Of a stretch of 64,000 nt of DNA, positions 35,716 through 45,201 are shown one piece after another. A program made the translations under genes and the position numbers. Source of the stretch: Sphingomonas sp. PAMC 26621 (GTDB taxonomy: Bacteria > Pseudomonadota > Alphaproteobacteria > Sphingomonadales > Sphingomonadaceae); contig NZ_AIDW01000015.1 of assembly GCF_000251145.1 (NCBI RefSeq), positions 236,462-300,461 on the forward strand, written 5' to 3'. Position 1 is the first letter of the stretch. Each line of letters begins with the position of its first letter. The notes under the pieces were generated by a model. That model ran no database searches, was not told the DNA's origin, and saw only the letters and a list, made by a program, of their open reading frames with translations.

Positions 35716-37998
35716 TTAAAACGCGATCTTGAACTGACCGCCAATGATGCGGGGTTCGTTGATCATGCCTGTCAGGTTGTTAAAGTCGATCGCGCTGATG
35801 CTGCGATACTGGTTGGTGATATTGCGGACAAACGCGCCGATCTCATATCCCTGCGGCGATTTGTAGCCGAGCTTGAGCCCGCCTTCGAGCGACGACTTGC
35901 CGGTGAACTCTACCGCTTCATAGAGGAAGAAGTTTATGCGGCTGCGATAGACCCAGTCGGTATAGGCATAGACTTCCCCGCCGTTCGAGAGCGGGATGCC
36001 ATAGCGCGCGGTCCAGTTGGCGATCCAGCGTGGTGCCTGGGGAAGATCGTTGCCGTCGATTACCGCGAACCCGTTGACGATCGGATCCAGCACGGTGCAA
36101 GTCGCGCACACGCCGACGGAGATGTTCGGATCGCGGATCTCGGTGAAGTTGTAGCTGCCGCTCGCGGTCAGCGTCAGTTCGGGGAGCGGACGTGCCTCGA
36201 ACTCGCCCTCGACGCCGTAGCCGATTGCCTTGTTCGCGCTGATCAACCGTGCCGAATTGCTGTTCCCGCCGACGGCGGTGATCTGCAGGTCCTTGGTGCT
36301 GTACCAATAGGCGTCGAGCGCGAAGTTCACCTTCCGGTCGAGCAGCGTGCCCTTGAACCCGCCTTCACCTGAAAAGGTCGTTTGTTTGGGCGCGGTGCTC
36401 TGGACGCTGCCGAACGTCACGCGGTCCTGAATCGCCGGCCCCTGATAGCCGGTCGCAAGCCGCGTGTAGACGTTGATCGCCGGGGTGAGTGCGTACGTCG
36501 CGCTGGCGTCCCAGGTGACGTTCGATCCGCGGACGATTGCGCGCGCCGGCAGCGTGTCGCTGATCCCGGTACCGGGGATCGGGGCGGTCACCAAATCGTT
36601 GCGATAATCGTGCGAATAGCGGACACCCGCGCGTACCGTCAGCAGCGCGGTCGGCTTGGCCTCGATCGACGCGAAACCGCCGTAATTCTCGTTGCGATTG
36701 TCGTGGAAGATGTCCTGCGTCAGGTTGGTCGCACGCGATCCGGTGCCGCCGAACGCATAGTCATATTGGTTGTAGCGCAGCGTCTGGTAGAAATAATACA
36801 GCCCGCCTTGAAGGCGGATGCCGTTCATGTCCTCGCTGGCGTAGCGCAGTTCCTGGCTGAACTCCTTGGGCTTGGTGATGCCGCCGGTGTTCGACGGGAA
36901 CAGCCCTACGCCGATCGCACCGATCGTGCCGCCGGTGAACGGGTAGCTGTTGCCGCCGTCGATGTCGCCGGTGCTTTCGACCTTGGCCTGCTCATAGCCG
37001 GTGACCGAGTAAAAGGTGCCGATGCCGTCACGATGATAGTCGACCCGCAGGTTGGTGCCCCATTGCGTCAGGCTCTGGCTGGTATAGCCGTCGAGCGTGG
37101 TGCGCTTGGGGTCGAAGCCGGTGTTGAAGTCGTTCGTGCCCGGCTTGAACAGCCCGGCGCGGAAGATGCGCGGGGAGCCCGTGAGGTCACGGACATGCAC
37201 GTTTAGCAACGCGTTGAAATCGCCGCTGGTATAGCCGAGCTGGAAACGGCCCGCGACATCGCGGTAGCCTTCGAGCTTGCGGTCGGCGTTGCCCGTCGTG
37301 GAATCGTTGGTGACCCAGTCGTCGCGCGACTGGATCAGGCCCGAGGCGCGGACCGCGAAGCCGTTGCCGATCGGGAGGTTGATCGCCGCCTCGCCGTTGA
37401 CCGTGTTGTAGGTCGCCCAGGATCCCGTCGCATAGCCCGAGGTCTTGTTCGGGTTCGGCTTGGCAGAATCGATCTTCACGACGCCCGCCGGCGTATTGCG
37501 CCCGAACAGCGTACCCTGCGGGCCGCGAAGGACCTCGACGCTCTGCAGATCGAACACGGGGAACGACTTCAGCATCGGATTTTCGAGCGCGACGCCGTCA
37601 TACACGACCGACACCGGTTGCGCGGCGTTCGGATCGAAATCGGTATTGCCGAGCCCGCGGATGTAGAAGCGCGGGAAGGTGCGGCCGAACGACGACTCTA
37701 CCTGAAGGCTCGGCGTGCGGCCGGCGAGGAACCGGATATCGAGACCGCTCGAGTTGAGGACGTCCAGCTTCTCGCCACTAATTGCGGTGACCGCGAGCGG
37801 CACGTCCTTCGACGATTCTCGACGGCGAGTTGCAGTAACAACGATGTCGCTGACACCTTGTTCACTGGCCGGATCGCTGAGAGCTTGCCCCGTCGGCGCT
37901 TGGTCCCGCGCGACCGCGGGAGTGGCAAAGACGAATAACGGCGCGCTGGCGGCCAGCAGCCGGACGAGGGCAGACGTACGAACAGGCAAGCAAATCAT
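35716..37998 (-). CDS. TonB-dependent outer-membrane receptor
   Basis: A 760-residue receptor with signal peptide (LLAASAPLFVFATPAVA), a TonB box region (SDIVVTATRRRESS) and the plug domain (VYDGVALENPM, then EVLRGPQGTLFGRNTPAG). The long beta-barrel follows and ends in the aromatic outer-membrane signature QFKIAF. Such receptors import siderophores, vitamin B12, plant saccharides or aromatic compounds; sphingomonads have dozens. The ligand is not evident, and no transporter or enzyme gene is coupled. Confidence 0.93.
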   Translation of the reverse strand: MICLPVRTSALVRLLAASAPLFVFATPAVARDQAPTGQALSDPASEQGVSDIVVTATRRRESSKDVPLAVTAISGEKLDVLNSSGLDIRFLAGRTPSLQVESSFGRTFPRFYIRGLGNTDFDPNAAQPVSVVYDGVALENPMLKSFPVFDLQSVEVLRGPQGTLFGRNTPAGVVKIDSAKPNPNKTSGYATGSWATYNTVNGEAAINLPIGNGFAVRASGLIQSRDDWVTNDSTTGNADRKLEGYRDVAGRFQLGYTSGDFNALLNVHVRDLTGSPRIFRAGLFKPGTNDFNTGFDPKRTTLDGYTSQSLTQWGTNLRVDYHRDGIGTFYSVTGYEQAKVESTGDIDGGNSYPFTGGTIGAIGVGLFPSNTGGITKPKEFSQELRYASEDMNGIRLQGGLYYFYQTLRYNQYDYAFGGTGSRATNLTQDIFHDNRNENYGGFASIEAKPTALLTVRAGVRYSHDYRNDLVTAPIPGTGISDTLPARAIVRGSNVTWDASATYALTPAINVYTRLATGYQGPAIQDRVTFGSVQSTAPKQTTFSGEGGFKGTLLDRKVNFALDAYWYSTKDLQITAVGGNSNSARLISANKAIGYGVEGEFEARPLPELTLTASGSYNFTEIRDPNISVGVCATCTVLDPIVNGFAVIDGNDLPQAPRWIANWTARYGIPLSNGGEVYAYTDWVYRSRINFFLYEAVEFTGKSSLEGGLKLGYKSPQGYEIGAFVRNITNQYRSISAIDFNNLTGMINEPRIIGGQFKIAF

Positions 37999-38652
37999 GA
38001 ATGGTCCCCCTTAGGGCTTCGAACACCCTCCTGCGTCGATCCGTGTGACCCGAATTCGTCGCCAACCGGTAACATCACTGCAACGTGCGGCAATAGACAC
38101 GACCGGGGGCGATGCATTTTTGCTGAGCACCGCGACATCTTTACCCCAGTTAGCGCCGCCGACACGGTTACGTTCATCGCATAAATGATCGCGTGTAGAG
38201 CGCGTGCATCGCCGTACACATTTTCACACCGTCGACACGACGGACGGTCCGCGCGCGCGATGGGGGTACAGCTGACCGCCAGAGTACGTCCAAGCCGCAC
38301 CTGCTAAATCTTGAAAGGGGGCGGCGCCGGATTTCTCAGTTGTTCTTAAAGCTTGGTCTGGCAACACGGACTTGGATTAGCGTCCGAAGTCGGAACGGTG
38401 ACGACTTATCCTATTCGTCCGTGACTGGGTCAGCGCCGCCGCGAAGCTCGCAGCCGCTCTCGAGCACCGCAAGCCGTTCCCTGCATCCCCGATCACGCTG
38501 GTCTCGCCGTCCAAGTTCCCAGACTAGCTGCAAGGCATCCTGGCGATGGTTCGGGCTATAGACGTAACGTCTGAGGATCTTGCCAAACTGCTTCACCAAT
38601 GTGCCGAATTCGAACTCTATCTTGTGCCGTCTCAACACTTGCACAAGAGTGC
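37999..38652. other. Gene-free stretch between receptor and integrase
   Basis: About 650 bases. The promoter of the TonB-dependent receptor should lie within the first 100. Between 38410 and 38650 both strands show protein-like but short frames. The forward one (LFVRDWVSAAAKL, then VTSEDLAKLLHQCAEFELYL) is interrupted by a stop codon. I cannot decide whether it is a decayed gene. No copy of the tRNA-Glu end was seen here. Confidence 0.4.
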
Positions 38653-40623
38653 CTATGCCCGCGCGCCTCGCGCTTTCATTGCGGCGATCACCGGATCCCA
38701 CTCCACCATCTCATAGTCAATCATATCCACTGCTTCTTTCAATACCGCCAGCTCCGCGCCAGCGCCGTACTTACGTCCAACGTTCGCGGGCGAGTGCCCA
38801 GCGAGCAGATCGGCAATCTCCTCCTTCATCGGTCGCCCGCGGCATTCGCGCTTCATAGTGTGTCGGAATGAATAGAACACCTTCTCCTGGTCCTTGATGC
38901 CGATGTTGCGGAAATGACGAATAAGACGACGGGAAACGCTCTTTGTGCGGTTGCCATAAACGTCCGATTCGAGCTCATCCAGAAGCCATTCAGCGTTGAG
39001 ATCGCACCGCGCTTGCACGAAGGCGAGGAAGCCCGCTTCAATCAGAAGCCAGTGAATTGGTATGTGACGGTACGCGGACTGTGTCTTTGCCCGTTTTGTC
39101 GCGTCGCCTGCCTTTTCATCCGCTCGGCGCCTTACCGCCCGATCTCTTTCGACGGCAATATACCAGATACCGCGCTCGCAACGGATGTTGCCAGGGCGCA
39201 ATTTCCCCATTTCCTCGATCCGCATGCCAGTGAACGGAGCCAGCACCTGAAGCCACACCTCGGCATCAGTGGCCTTGGATTTCGGGTTGATAATTTCTGG
39301 TCGAGTGAAGATGAGACGCATATCATCGTGATCAAATGCGAGCCGCGCATCGTCCTCGCTCTTGCTCTTAGCTACCTTCACGCCGGAGGCCGGGTTGATG
39401 CGGATGATACGAAGCGGGTCGCACGCATATGCAAGCGTGACCCTAAGTCCCGAAACCAGTTTGGCCACCGTTGGACCCGATAGTCGACGTAGGTTCTCGG
39501 TCTCGGCTCGCGCAATTTGCTGTAGCAGTGGAAGCGCCACGACCAGCCGCTTCGGCCTAGTCGGCAATTTTTCCATCGCATCTCGGAAGTCGGCTACCAT
39601 GTCGCCGTCTATCTCAGAAACGTCGACGTCACCGAACAATTGAACGAAGCGCCGGATTGCCACACGCCATTCGTCAATAAGCTTTGTTGCGTTGGGCGGT
39701 TGAGCTGCTGCCCACAGCTCAAAAACTCCGGAGATAGTTCTAGCCTCCACCGAGATCGGAAACAGGCGCGGCCGCACTAACCCTGCCGTCGAAACGATGG
39801 AGACTTCCGGGGCCGACGTGCGGCTAGGAGTTTCGATGGAGGATGTTCCGGCGGTAATTAGGTCGGCATCTTGCGATAATGGCGCGATTGATGGTGGCAG
39901 AGGCAACGAAATCTCGGCTTGAGCTAGGGTTGGATTTTGGTGATCAATCAAACGCCGAAGATAATGCTCGCCCGCCGCCGCGAAAGCTGCGCTGCCCTCG
40001 ACGTAAGGTTGATCAGCATGCTCGAAGGCGTCGCGGAGGAATTTCGACCCAATCTGCCAGAAACGTAGCGCGAAAGCTCTTTTAGCTGCCTCGAGACCGG
40101 GGAGCATCGAGGCCTCCTCGTGGCGTTCAAGAAGCCGGTGGCGGTTCGCGATCAACGACCGTTCGACTGGCAGGCGATATGCCGGGTAAGGGGTCTCCGC
40201 GATGACCAGCTCAACACGTTCCTGCGCATCAGGACCGAGGATGTCCTCGGTCGTTCGCGCGTCGAGGTATGTGCATTCCGCTAGCGCCATGCCCTCGAGT
40301 TCGTAGGCGATAACGGCGTCCATGCTCCCTACGCTGGAGGCCTCATGCCGGAACATCGCATCGACAATCTGAACTCCCGTACGCCCCGACTGGCGCTCCT
40401 GCTCCGCGTCGAAAGCTGCAAACTTTATTAGCCAGTCGGAATGGAGCGCCGCGCAGAGCTGCCGAGCCACTCGGACATCTGCGGTGCCAAGCGAATTCTT
40501 AATCTCAGTCTGACCGACACGCGCCCGATAGCGCGGAGGTATGGCAAGCCGAAACCAGTAGTTGCTGGATTTGGAGCGCTTCCACGGTGAAATCATTTTG
40601 CGGTTCATATGGACCATCATCAT
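38653..40623 (-). CDS. Large tyrosine-type site-specific integrase, DUF6538-like N-terminus
   Basis: A 656-residue integrase. The N-terminus resembles the arm-binding DUF6538 type (WFRLAIPPRYRARVGQTEIKNSL). A long variable middle follows, then the catalytic domain with Arg in FTGMRIEEMG, the HxxR region YSFRHTMK, GHSPANVGRKYG with the C-terminal His, and the Tyr nucleophile in RKYGAG. The gene begins 70 bases from the 3' end of tRNA-Glu and faces away from it, the usual layout for an integrated island. The protein would insert or excise the DNA to its left. Codon use and sequence look intact. An alternative start is Met at 40608 or 40596. Confidence 0.85.
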   Translation of the reverse strand: MMMVHMNRKMISPWKRSKSSNYWFRLAIPPRYRARVGQTEIKNSLGTADVRVARQLCAALHSDWLIKFAAFDAEQERQSGRTGVQIVDAMFRHEASSVGSMDAVIAYELEGMALAECTYLDARTTEDILGPDAQERVELVIAETPYPAYRLPVERSLIANRHRLLERHEEASMLPGLEAAKRAFALRFWQIGSKFLRDAFEHADQPYVEGSAAFAAAGEHYLRRLIDHQNPTLAQAEISLPLPPSIAPLSQDADLITAGTSSIETPSRTSAPEVSIVSTAGLVRPRLFPISVEARTISGVFELWAAAQPPNATKLIDEWRVAIRRFVQLFGDVDVSEIDGDMVADFRDAMEKLPTRPKRLVVALPLLQQIARAETENLRRLSGPTVAKLVSGLRVTLAYACDPLRIIRINPASGVKVAKSKSEDDARLAFDHDDMRLIFTRPEIINPKSKATDAEVWLQVLAPFTGMRIEEMGKLRPGNIRCERGIWYIAVERDRAVRRRADEKAGDATKRAKTQSAYRHIPIHWLLIEAGFLAFVQARCDLNAEWLLDELESDVYGNRTKSVSRRLIRHFRNIGIKDQEKVFYSFRHTMKRECRGRPMKEEIADLLAGHSPANVGRKYGAGAELAVLKEAVDMIDYEMVEWDPVIAAMKARGARA

Positions 40624-40693
40624 GGACCACCGCGAGCTTCACAAAGGGGCACCTGCCTGAGTTCACCAGCGTTTCCATCGTGGAAGATGACGC

Positions 40694-40768
40694 TGGTGAC
40701 CCCTACGGGAATCGAACCCGTGCTTCAGCCGTGAAAGGGCCGCGTCCTAACCGCTAGACGAAGGGGCC
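40694..40768 (-). tRNA. tRNA-Glu (anticodon TTC)
   Basis: The reverse strand reads a full cloverleaf: acceptor GGCCCCT pairing with AGGGGTC, anticodon loop CTTTCAC with TTC, T arm GGGTTCGATTCCC and an encoded CCA end. Its 3' end faces the integrase gene, as expected if an island has inserted at the tRNA. Only one copy of the 3' end is visible in the window. Confidence 0.93.
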
Positions 40769-40836
40769 GTGCCCGATTGCTCGGGAGCGAAGGGCCGGTT
40801 AGGCAAAGTCTGGGCGGCGGTCAAGCGCTTTGGTCA

Positions 40837-42599
40837 TTAATTCGCCCATGCGGCGTCATCTAAATGCAATTCGGCACTCGGACGCGCACCCCAATCGTCG
40901 ATCTTGGCGCGTCCGGCGAGCCACAGGCGGCGGTGCGGCGGTGCCCCGAGCAACGCCTGGCCAAGCAGCGTCTCCGCAGCGCGGAAGGCGACCGTCTTGA
41001 GCGTGCCGCCGCCATCGCCGCTGACGATCGCGCGGACGTGACCGTTGCCGACGATATCCGCCTTGATGACGCGAACCGGCCCCGCGACGATTCGCGGTTG
41101 CGGCCAGCCCATGCCGTACGGCCCGCCAGCCTCCATCGCCGCGATGAGCTCGGGGTTGACCCCGGCGGTCGTCAGCACTGCATCGAGCAACAACGCGCGG
41201 TCCCCCATCGCGCGGGTGACCGCGGCATCGAGCCGGTCGCTCACGAAATCGTCCAGCGCGCCGATCCGGTCCTCGGCGATCGTCAGCCCCGCCGCCATGG
41301 CATGCCCGCCGCCCGCGACGAGCAGACCGGTCTCTTTCGCCGACAACACTGCGGCGCCGAGATCGACCCCGGGGATCGACCGGCCCGAGCCCTTGCCGAC
41401 GCCCGCATCGTCGATCGCGATGACGAGCGCGGGGCGGCCGTATTTTTCCTTGAGCCGCCCCGCGACGATCCCGATCACCCCGGGGTGCCAGCCATGCCCC
41501 GCGACGACGAGCACCGCGCGGTTGCTCTTGGACGAAGCGATCAGGTCGGCGGCTTCCTGGACGATTCCCTCGATCGCGCGGCGTTCCTCGTTGAGCCGGT
41601 CGAGTTCGACCGCGATCGCCTCGGCCTCCGCCGGATCCTGCGTGATGAGCAATCGTACGCCGAGATCGGACTTGCCGACCCGCCCGCCCGCGTTGATCCG
41701 GGGCCCGAGCGCGAAACCAAGATCGCTGCTGGTCGGCGCGCGCGTCAGCCGCGAGGCGGTGATCAGCGCGTTGAGGCCGATGTTGCGCCGCTGCGCCATC
41801 ACCTTGAGCCCCTGCGCCACGAACGCGCGGTTGAGGCCCTTGAGTTGCGCCACGTCCGCCACGGTGCCGAGTGCGACGAGGTCGAGCAGGTCGAGCAGCC
41901 GGGGTTCGGCGCGCGTCGCGAAGAACCCGCGCGCGCGGAGCGTCCGGATCAGCGCCGCGCCGAGCAGGAACGCGACCCCGACCGCGGCAAGGTGGCCGTG
42001 CGCCGCGCCTTCGGTCTCGTCGAGCCGATTGGGGTTGACCAGCGCATGGCTGTGCGGGAGCGCGGCGGCGCATTTGTGGTGATCGACCACCACCACGTCG
42101 ACGCCCGCATCGCGTGCGACGGCGAGCGCGTCGAACGCCTGCGCGCCGCAGTCGACCGTCACGATCAGGCTCGCGCCTTCGTTCTTGAGCTGGACCATCG
42201 CTGCCCCGGTCGGGCCATAGCCCTCGGTCAGCCGGTCGGGAATATACGGACGCGCTTCGATCCCGAGATCGCGCAGCAGCAGGATGACGAGCGCTGCCGA
42301 GGTCGCGCCGTCGACGTCGTAATCGCCGAACACTGCAACCTGTTCACCCGAAGCGATCGCGTCGGCGAGCGTTCTGCGGCCTTGTCCATGTCCTGGAAGA
42401 TCGACGGGTCGGGCATGAAGCCGCGGATGCTCGGCGCCTTGTGAAGCTCGATCGCGTCTCGCGGACAACCGCGCGCGAGGAGCAACTGGGTGACGAGATC
42501 GTCGGGGGCGAAGCCCGGGTCGCGGGCGTCGGTTTCGAGCAGGCGCCAGCGCCACGGCTGGCCAAGGATCGAGCGGTCGATGTTGAGGACGGTGTTCAC
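40837..42599 (-). pseudogene. recJ: RecJ single-stranded-DNA exonuclease gene with a one-base frameshift
   Basis: The GTG start at 42599 gives NTVLNIDRSILGQPWRW and continues to DMDKAAER, where the frame slips at about 42370. One added base gives the expected LADAIASGEQ. From there all RecJ motifs are present: GDYDVDGATSA (motif I), VTVDCGAQAF, VVDHHKC (DHH) and GGGHAMAAGLT (DHHA1). RecJ degrades 5' ends in recombination and mismatch repair and is rarely lost, so this shift is most easily explained as a sequence error. Repaired, the protein has about 587 residues. Confidence 0.85.
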
Positions 42600-42658
42600 A
42601 AGGCAGCCTGTACCGGATCGCGGAGACGGCGCAAACGCTTGCGGCCCGCGGGCGCGGG

Positions 42659-43339
42659 TCAGCCCTTGATCCAGTTGCCCTCGCGAAACCATTTGGTGAT
42701 GATGTACTTGGTCCCGGCGGTCACCGGCATGCCCTCGTGGAGCGTATCGGGGTTGGGGCTTCCGTCCGCGCGCATGTTGTTCCACGCGATCAGCAGGCCG
42801 CGCTTGGGCGCGATCCGCACCCCGACCAGCGGGAACCACGTCGCGCCGCCTTCCTCGACGTCGTTGAGGTAGATCATCGCGGTCCAGGTGCGCTGCCCGC
42901 CGCTTTCGATCATCTTGGGCCAATAGGGCTGGGCCTCGTTAAAGTAATCGTTGTGCGCGCGGAAATGCTGGCCGACCGCATAGCGCTGTCCCTGCATCGT
43001 CTCACCGTGGACCGGATCGATCCCGAGCAGCGTGGCGATCGCCTCGTCGGTCGGGCGGACGTCGGGGGACCAGCGGTCCATGTCACAGCTTTCGCTGGTA
43101 CGGAACGCCTGCACCGCATCGTCCGCGAGGACGGTCGAGCGGCGCCGGTTGGCATCGATCATCTCGACGAACTTCGCGCAGGTCGCCGCATCGAGGAAGT
43201 CGGGATGGCGGTAGATATGCGCGCCGTCGACGTTCGACCGCGTGATCGCAGAATTCGCGGTGAGCTGGCGAGTCACGCTTTCGCCGAACTGGCGGCGGAC
43301 CGGGGACGCGGCACCGGTCTTTTTGGAAAAGAAGCCCAT
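42659..43339 (-). CDS. Prolyl-4-hydroxylase-like Fe(II)/2-oxoglutarate oxygenase
   Basis: This protein of about 226 residues starts at the ATG at 43339 (MGFFSKKTGA); upstream extension is not protein-like. The P4Hc core is complete: HxD in FRAHNDYF, distal His in TLHEGMPV, and the Lys that binds 2-oxoglutarate in GTKYIITKWF. Members hydroxylate proline in proteins such as ribosomal or elongation factors, or small molecules. It follows recJ by 59 bases in the same direction. Confidence 0.85.
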   Translation of the reverse strand: MGFFSKKTGAASPVRRQFGESVTRQLTANSAITRSNVDGAHIYRHPDFLDAATCAKFVEMIDANRRRSTVLADDAVQAFRTSESCDMDRWSPDVRPTDEAIATLLGIDPVHGETMQGQRYAVGQHFRAHNDYFNEAQPYWPKMIESGGQRTWTAMIYLNDVEEGGATWFPLVGVRIAPKRGLLIAWNNMRADGSPNPDTLHEGMPVTAGTKYIITKWFREGNWIKG

Positions 43340-43372
43340 GCGCTCGGACTTTGCCGTCGAGCGGGGAAAAAA

Positions 43373-43408
43373 CAAGGGGTTCGCGCGGACGACCGCGCGA
43401 ACCCCTTG
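43373..43408 (-). terminator. Strong intrinsic terminator of the RcnB-like gene
   Basis: Two 16-base arms, CAAGGGGTTCGCGCGG and CCGCGCGAACCCCTTG, pair perfectly around a 4-base loop. On the reverse strand the hairpin is followed by TTTTTT. It lies 14 bases beyond the stop of the RcnB-like gene and just before the hydroxylase gene, so it separates the two transcripts. Confidence 0.9.
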
Positions 43409-43421
43409 CTGCGGGGACCGA

Positions 43422-44435
43422 TTACCAGAAGATGTCGTATACGGTGTCGACGACATTGCCGGTGCGGACATCGACCAGCAGCGCGTCATTATAATAGCGA
43501 ACCCAGCGATACGGGCCGTAGGCGGGCGGCAACCGGTAATCGTCCGCGTCGTCGATCCAGTAATCCTGCGCGAACAGGATCGAGTTCAGCCGGAAGCCAA
43601 TCCCGAAGCGGCGATAGCCATTGCTCCAGCCGCTCGGCGCATAGTAGCGGGGGAGCCGGTAGGCGTTGTAATTCTGGCGGCGATAATCGGTGTAGTTGAA
43701 CCGATTGTCACGCCGCCAGTCGCGGCTCCACGCGCCGCCGTTGCCGTTCCATCCACGAGTGTTGCCGCCGCGATTGTCCCAGCCGCGGTTATCGCCCCCG
43801 CGGTTTTCCCAGCCGTGATTGTCGTTGCGTTGCCAATTGGCGTTGCCACGGCCGTCGTTGCGCCAGTCAGCGCCACGATCGTTCCCGCGCCAGCCATCGC
43901 CCCTGCGGTCGTCGTTGCGACCGTCCGGGCGACCGTCCCTTCCCCGCCCTGCGACCCCACCGGCAAATCCGCGCCGATCCCCGTCGCGACGATCGTTCCC
44001 GTTCCAGCCGCGCTGATCCGCAGGCCGCCCCTGGACCTGACCATCGAACCCGCCACGCGGGCGCTGGAAGCCAGGGGACTGCGGCTGACCGGGCTGCGCC
44101 TGCGCCGGTTGCACGCCACGGTCGAACCCGCCGCGTCCGCCTTGATCGCCACCACGGCGATCGAAGCCGCCACGCCCGCCACCGTCAGGGCGTTCCATCC
44201 GGGGTTGCTGCGGCGGTGCCTGAGGCGCCTGCGCCTGCGCCTGAGGCTGTGGCTGCGCCTGGATCTGGGGCTGGCCGCCGCCACGCTGCTGCCAGCGTTG
44301 TCCGCCATCAGGCCGCCCTTGCGCGTCGCCGCGGCCTTCGCCACGACCGCGCCGGTCACCACCGTCCTGCGCGAGTGCCACCGCCGGGATCAGCGCCGAT
44401 GCCGCGATGAGAGCGGCGAGCAAAGACTTGCGCAT
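43422..44435 (-). CDS. RcnB-like periplasmic protein with long Gly/Arg/Asn-rich region
   Basis: A 337-residue secreted protein with signal MRKSLLAALIAASALIPAVA. A low-complexity region of about 200 residues follows, with Gly, Arg, Asp, Asn and Gln repeats (RGGFDRRGGDQGGRGGFD; NRGGDNRGWDNRGGN). It ends in the RcnB domain (RQNYNAYRLPRYYAP, then DDYRLPPAYGPYRWVRYYNDALLVDV). RcnB in E. coli limits nickel and cobalt loss or entry; the related sphingomonad proteins have similar long disordered stretches. A strong terminator follows. Confidence 0.82.
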   Translation of the reverse strand: MRKSLLAALIAASALIPAVALAQDGGDRRGRGEGRGDAQGRPDGGQRWQQRGGGQPQIQAQPQPQAQAQAPQAPPQQPRMERPDGGGRGGFDRRGGDQGGRGGFDRGVQPAQAQPGQPQSPGFQRPRGGFDGQVQGRPADQRGWNGNDRRDGDRRGFAGGVAGRGRDGRPDGRNDDRRGDGWRGNDRGADWRNDGRGNANWQRNDNHGWENRGGDNRGWDNRGGNTRGWNGNGGAWSRDWRRDNRFNYTDYRRQNYNAYRLPRYYAPSGWSNGYRRFGIGFRLNSILFAQDYWIDDADDYRLPPAYGPYRWVRYYNDALLVDVRTGNVVDTVYDIFW

Positions 44436-44542
44436 TGAATGGTCCTCTGTCCCGCCCGGGCACTACGCCCGACCGTTAGATGGGAAGTACTCGACGGGCG
44501 ATGGACCGTCGCTGAACTGTCATGACAGCGTTGCGAAAGCTT

Positions 44543-45082
44543 TCACCGTGGCTGGACCAACGCCGGGACCGTGCGCGCCGCGTCCGCCGGCAAGATACCG
44601 GGGGCAGGGGGCGCATCGACCGTTTCGTCGCCGCGCTGGATGCTCGCCGCGAGCAGCACCGCCTCGACCAGCCGTGGATAGATGCCGCAGCGGCAGAGAT
44701 TGGTGATCTCGCGCCGGATGTCGTCCTCGCTCGGGGCGCGGTTGTGCTGGAGCAGCACCGACACCGCCATGATCATCCCGGGAATGCAGAACCCGCACTG
44801 GACCACGTTCTTCGCCGCGAACGCGATCTGCGCGGGGTGGCTGCGGTCGTGCGACAGACCTTCGATCGTCGTGACATAACTGCCCTCGACCGCGCCGATC
44901 GTACGTTGGCACGACCGGACCGCGATGCCATCCACATCGACCGTGCAGGCCCCGCACGCGCCGGTGCCGCAGCCATATTTGGTACCGGTCAGGTTGGACG
45001 CGTCGCGCAATGCCCACAGCAACGGTGTCGCCGGGTCCATGCTGTACTGGACGGGTTGGTTATTCACAGTGAAACGAGTCAT
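44543..45082 (-). CDS. 2Fe-2S small subunit of a molybdenum hydroxylase (isoquinoline 1-oxidoreductase type)
   Basis: A 179-residue protein with both [2Fe-2S] sites. The plant-type site is in YGCGTGACGACTV plus RSCQRTIG; the helical-domain site is CGFCIPGM and CRCGIYPRL. Normally it works with a large molybdopterin subunit (xanthine-dehydrogenase family) encoded next door. Here the downstream gene is RcnB-like and the upstream gene points away, so it stands alone. A short Ala/Pro tail ends the protein. The partner may be elsewhere in the genome. Confidence 0.9.
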   Translation of the reverse strand: MTRFTVNNQPVQYSMDPATPLLWALRDASNLTGTKYGCGTGACGACTVDVDGIAVRSCQRTIGAVEGSYVTTIEGLSHDRSHPAQIAFAAKNVVQCGFCIPGMIMAVSVLLQHNRAPSEDDIRREITNLCRCGIYPRLVEAVLLAASIQRGDETVDAPPAPGILPADAARTVPALVQPR

Positions 45083-45201
45083 TTCCGGAAGGTCTTACGG
45101 GAACTTCTGATCCCATCAAGCGGTTCGTCGACGCCAGCGGCGTGGGGCTGCTGATGGACTGCAGACCAATCGGGTGGGTCTGCGGATATCGGGGGAATTC
45201 C

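Noticed and set aside
38411..38701. Reverse-strand frame of 96 codons overlapping the integrase end
   Set aside because: Looks partly protein-like, but overlaps the integrase gene and competes with an interrupted frame on the other strand; not enough to call.
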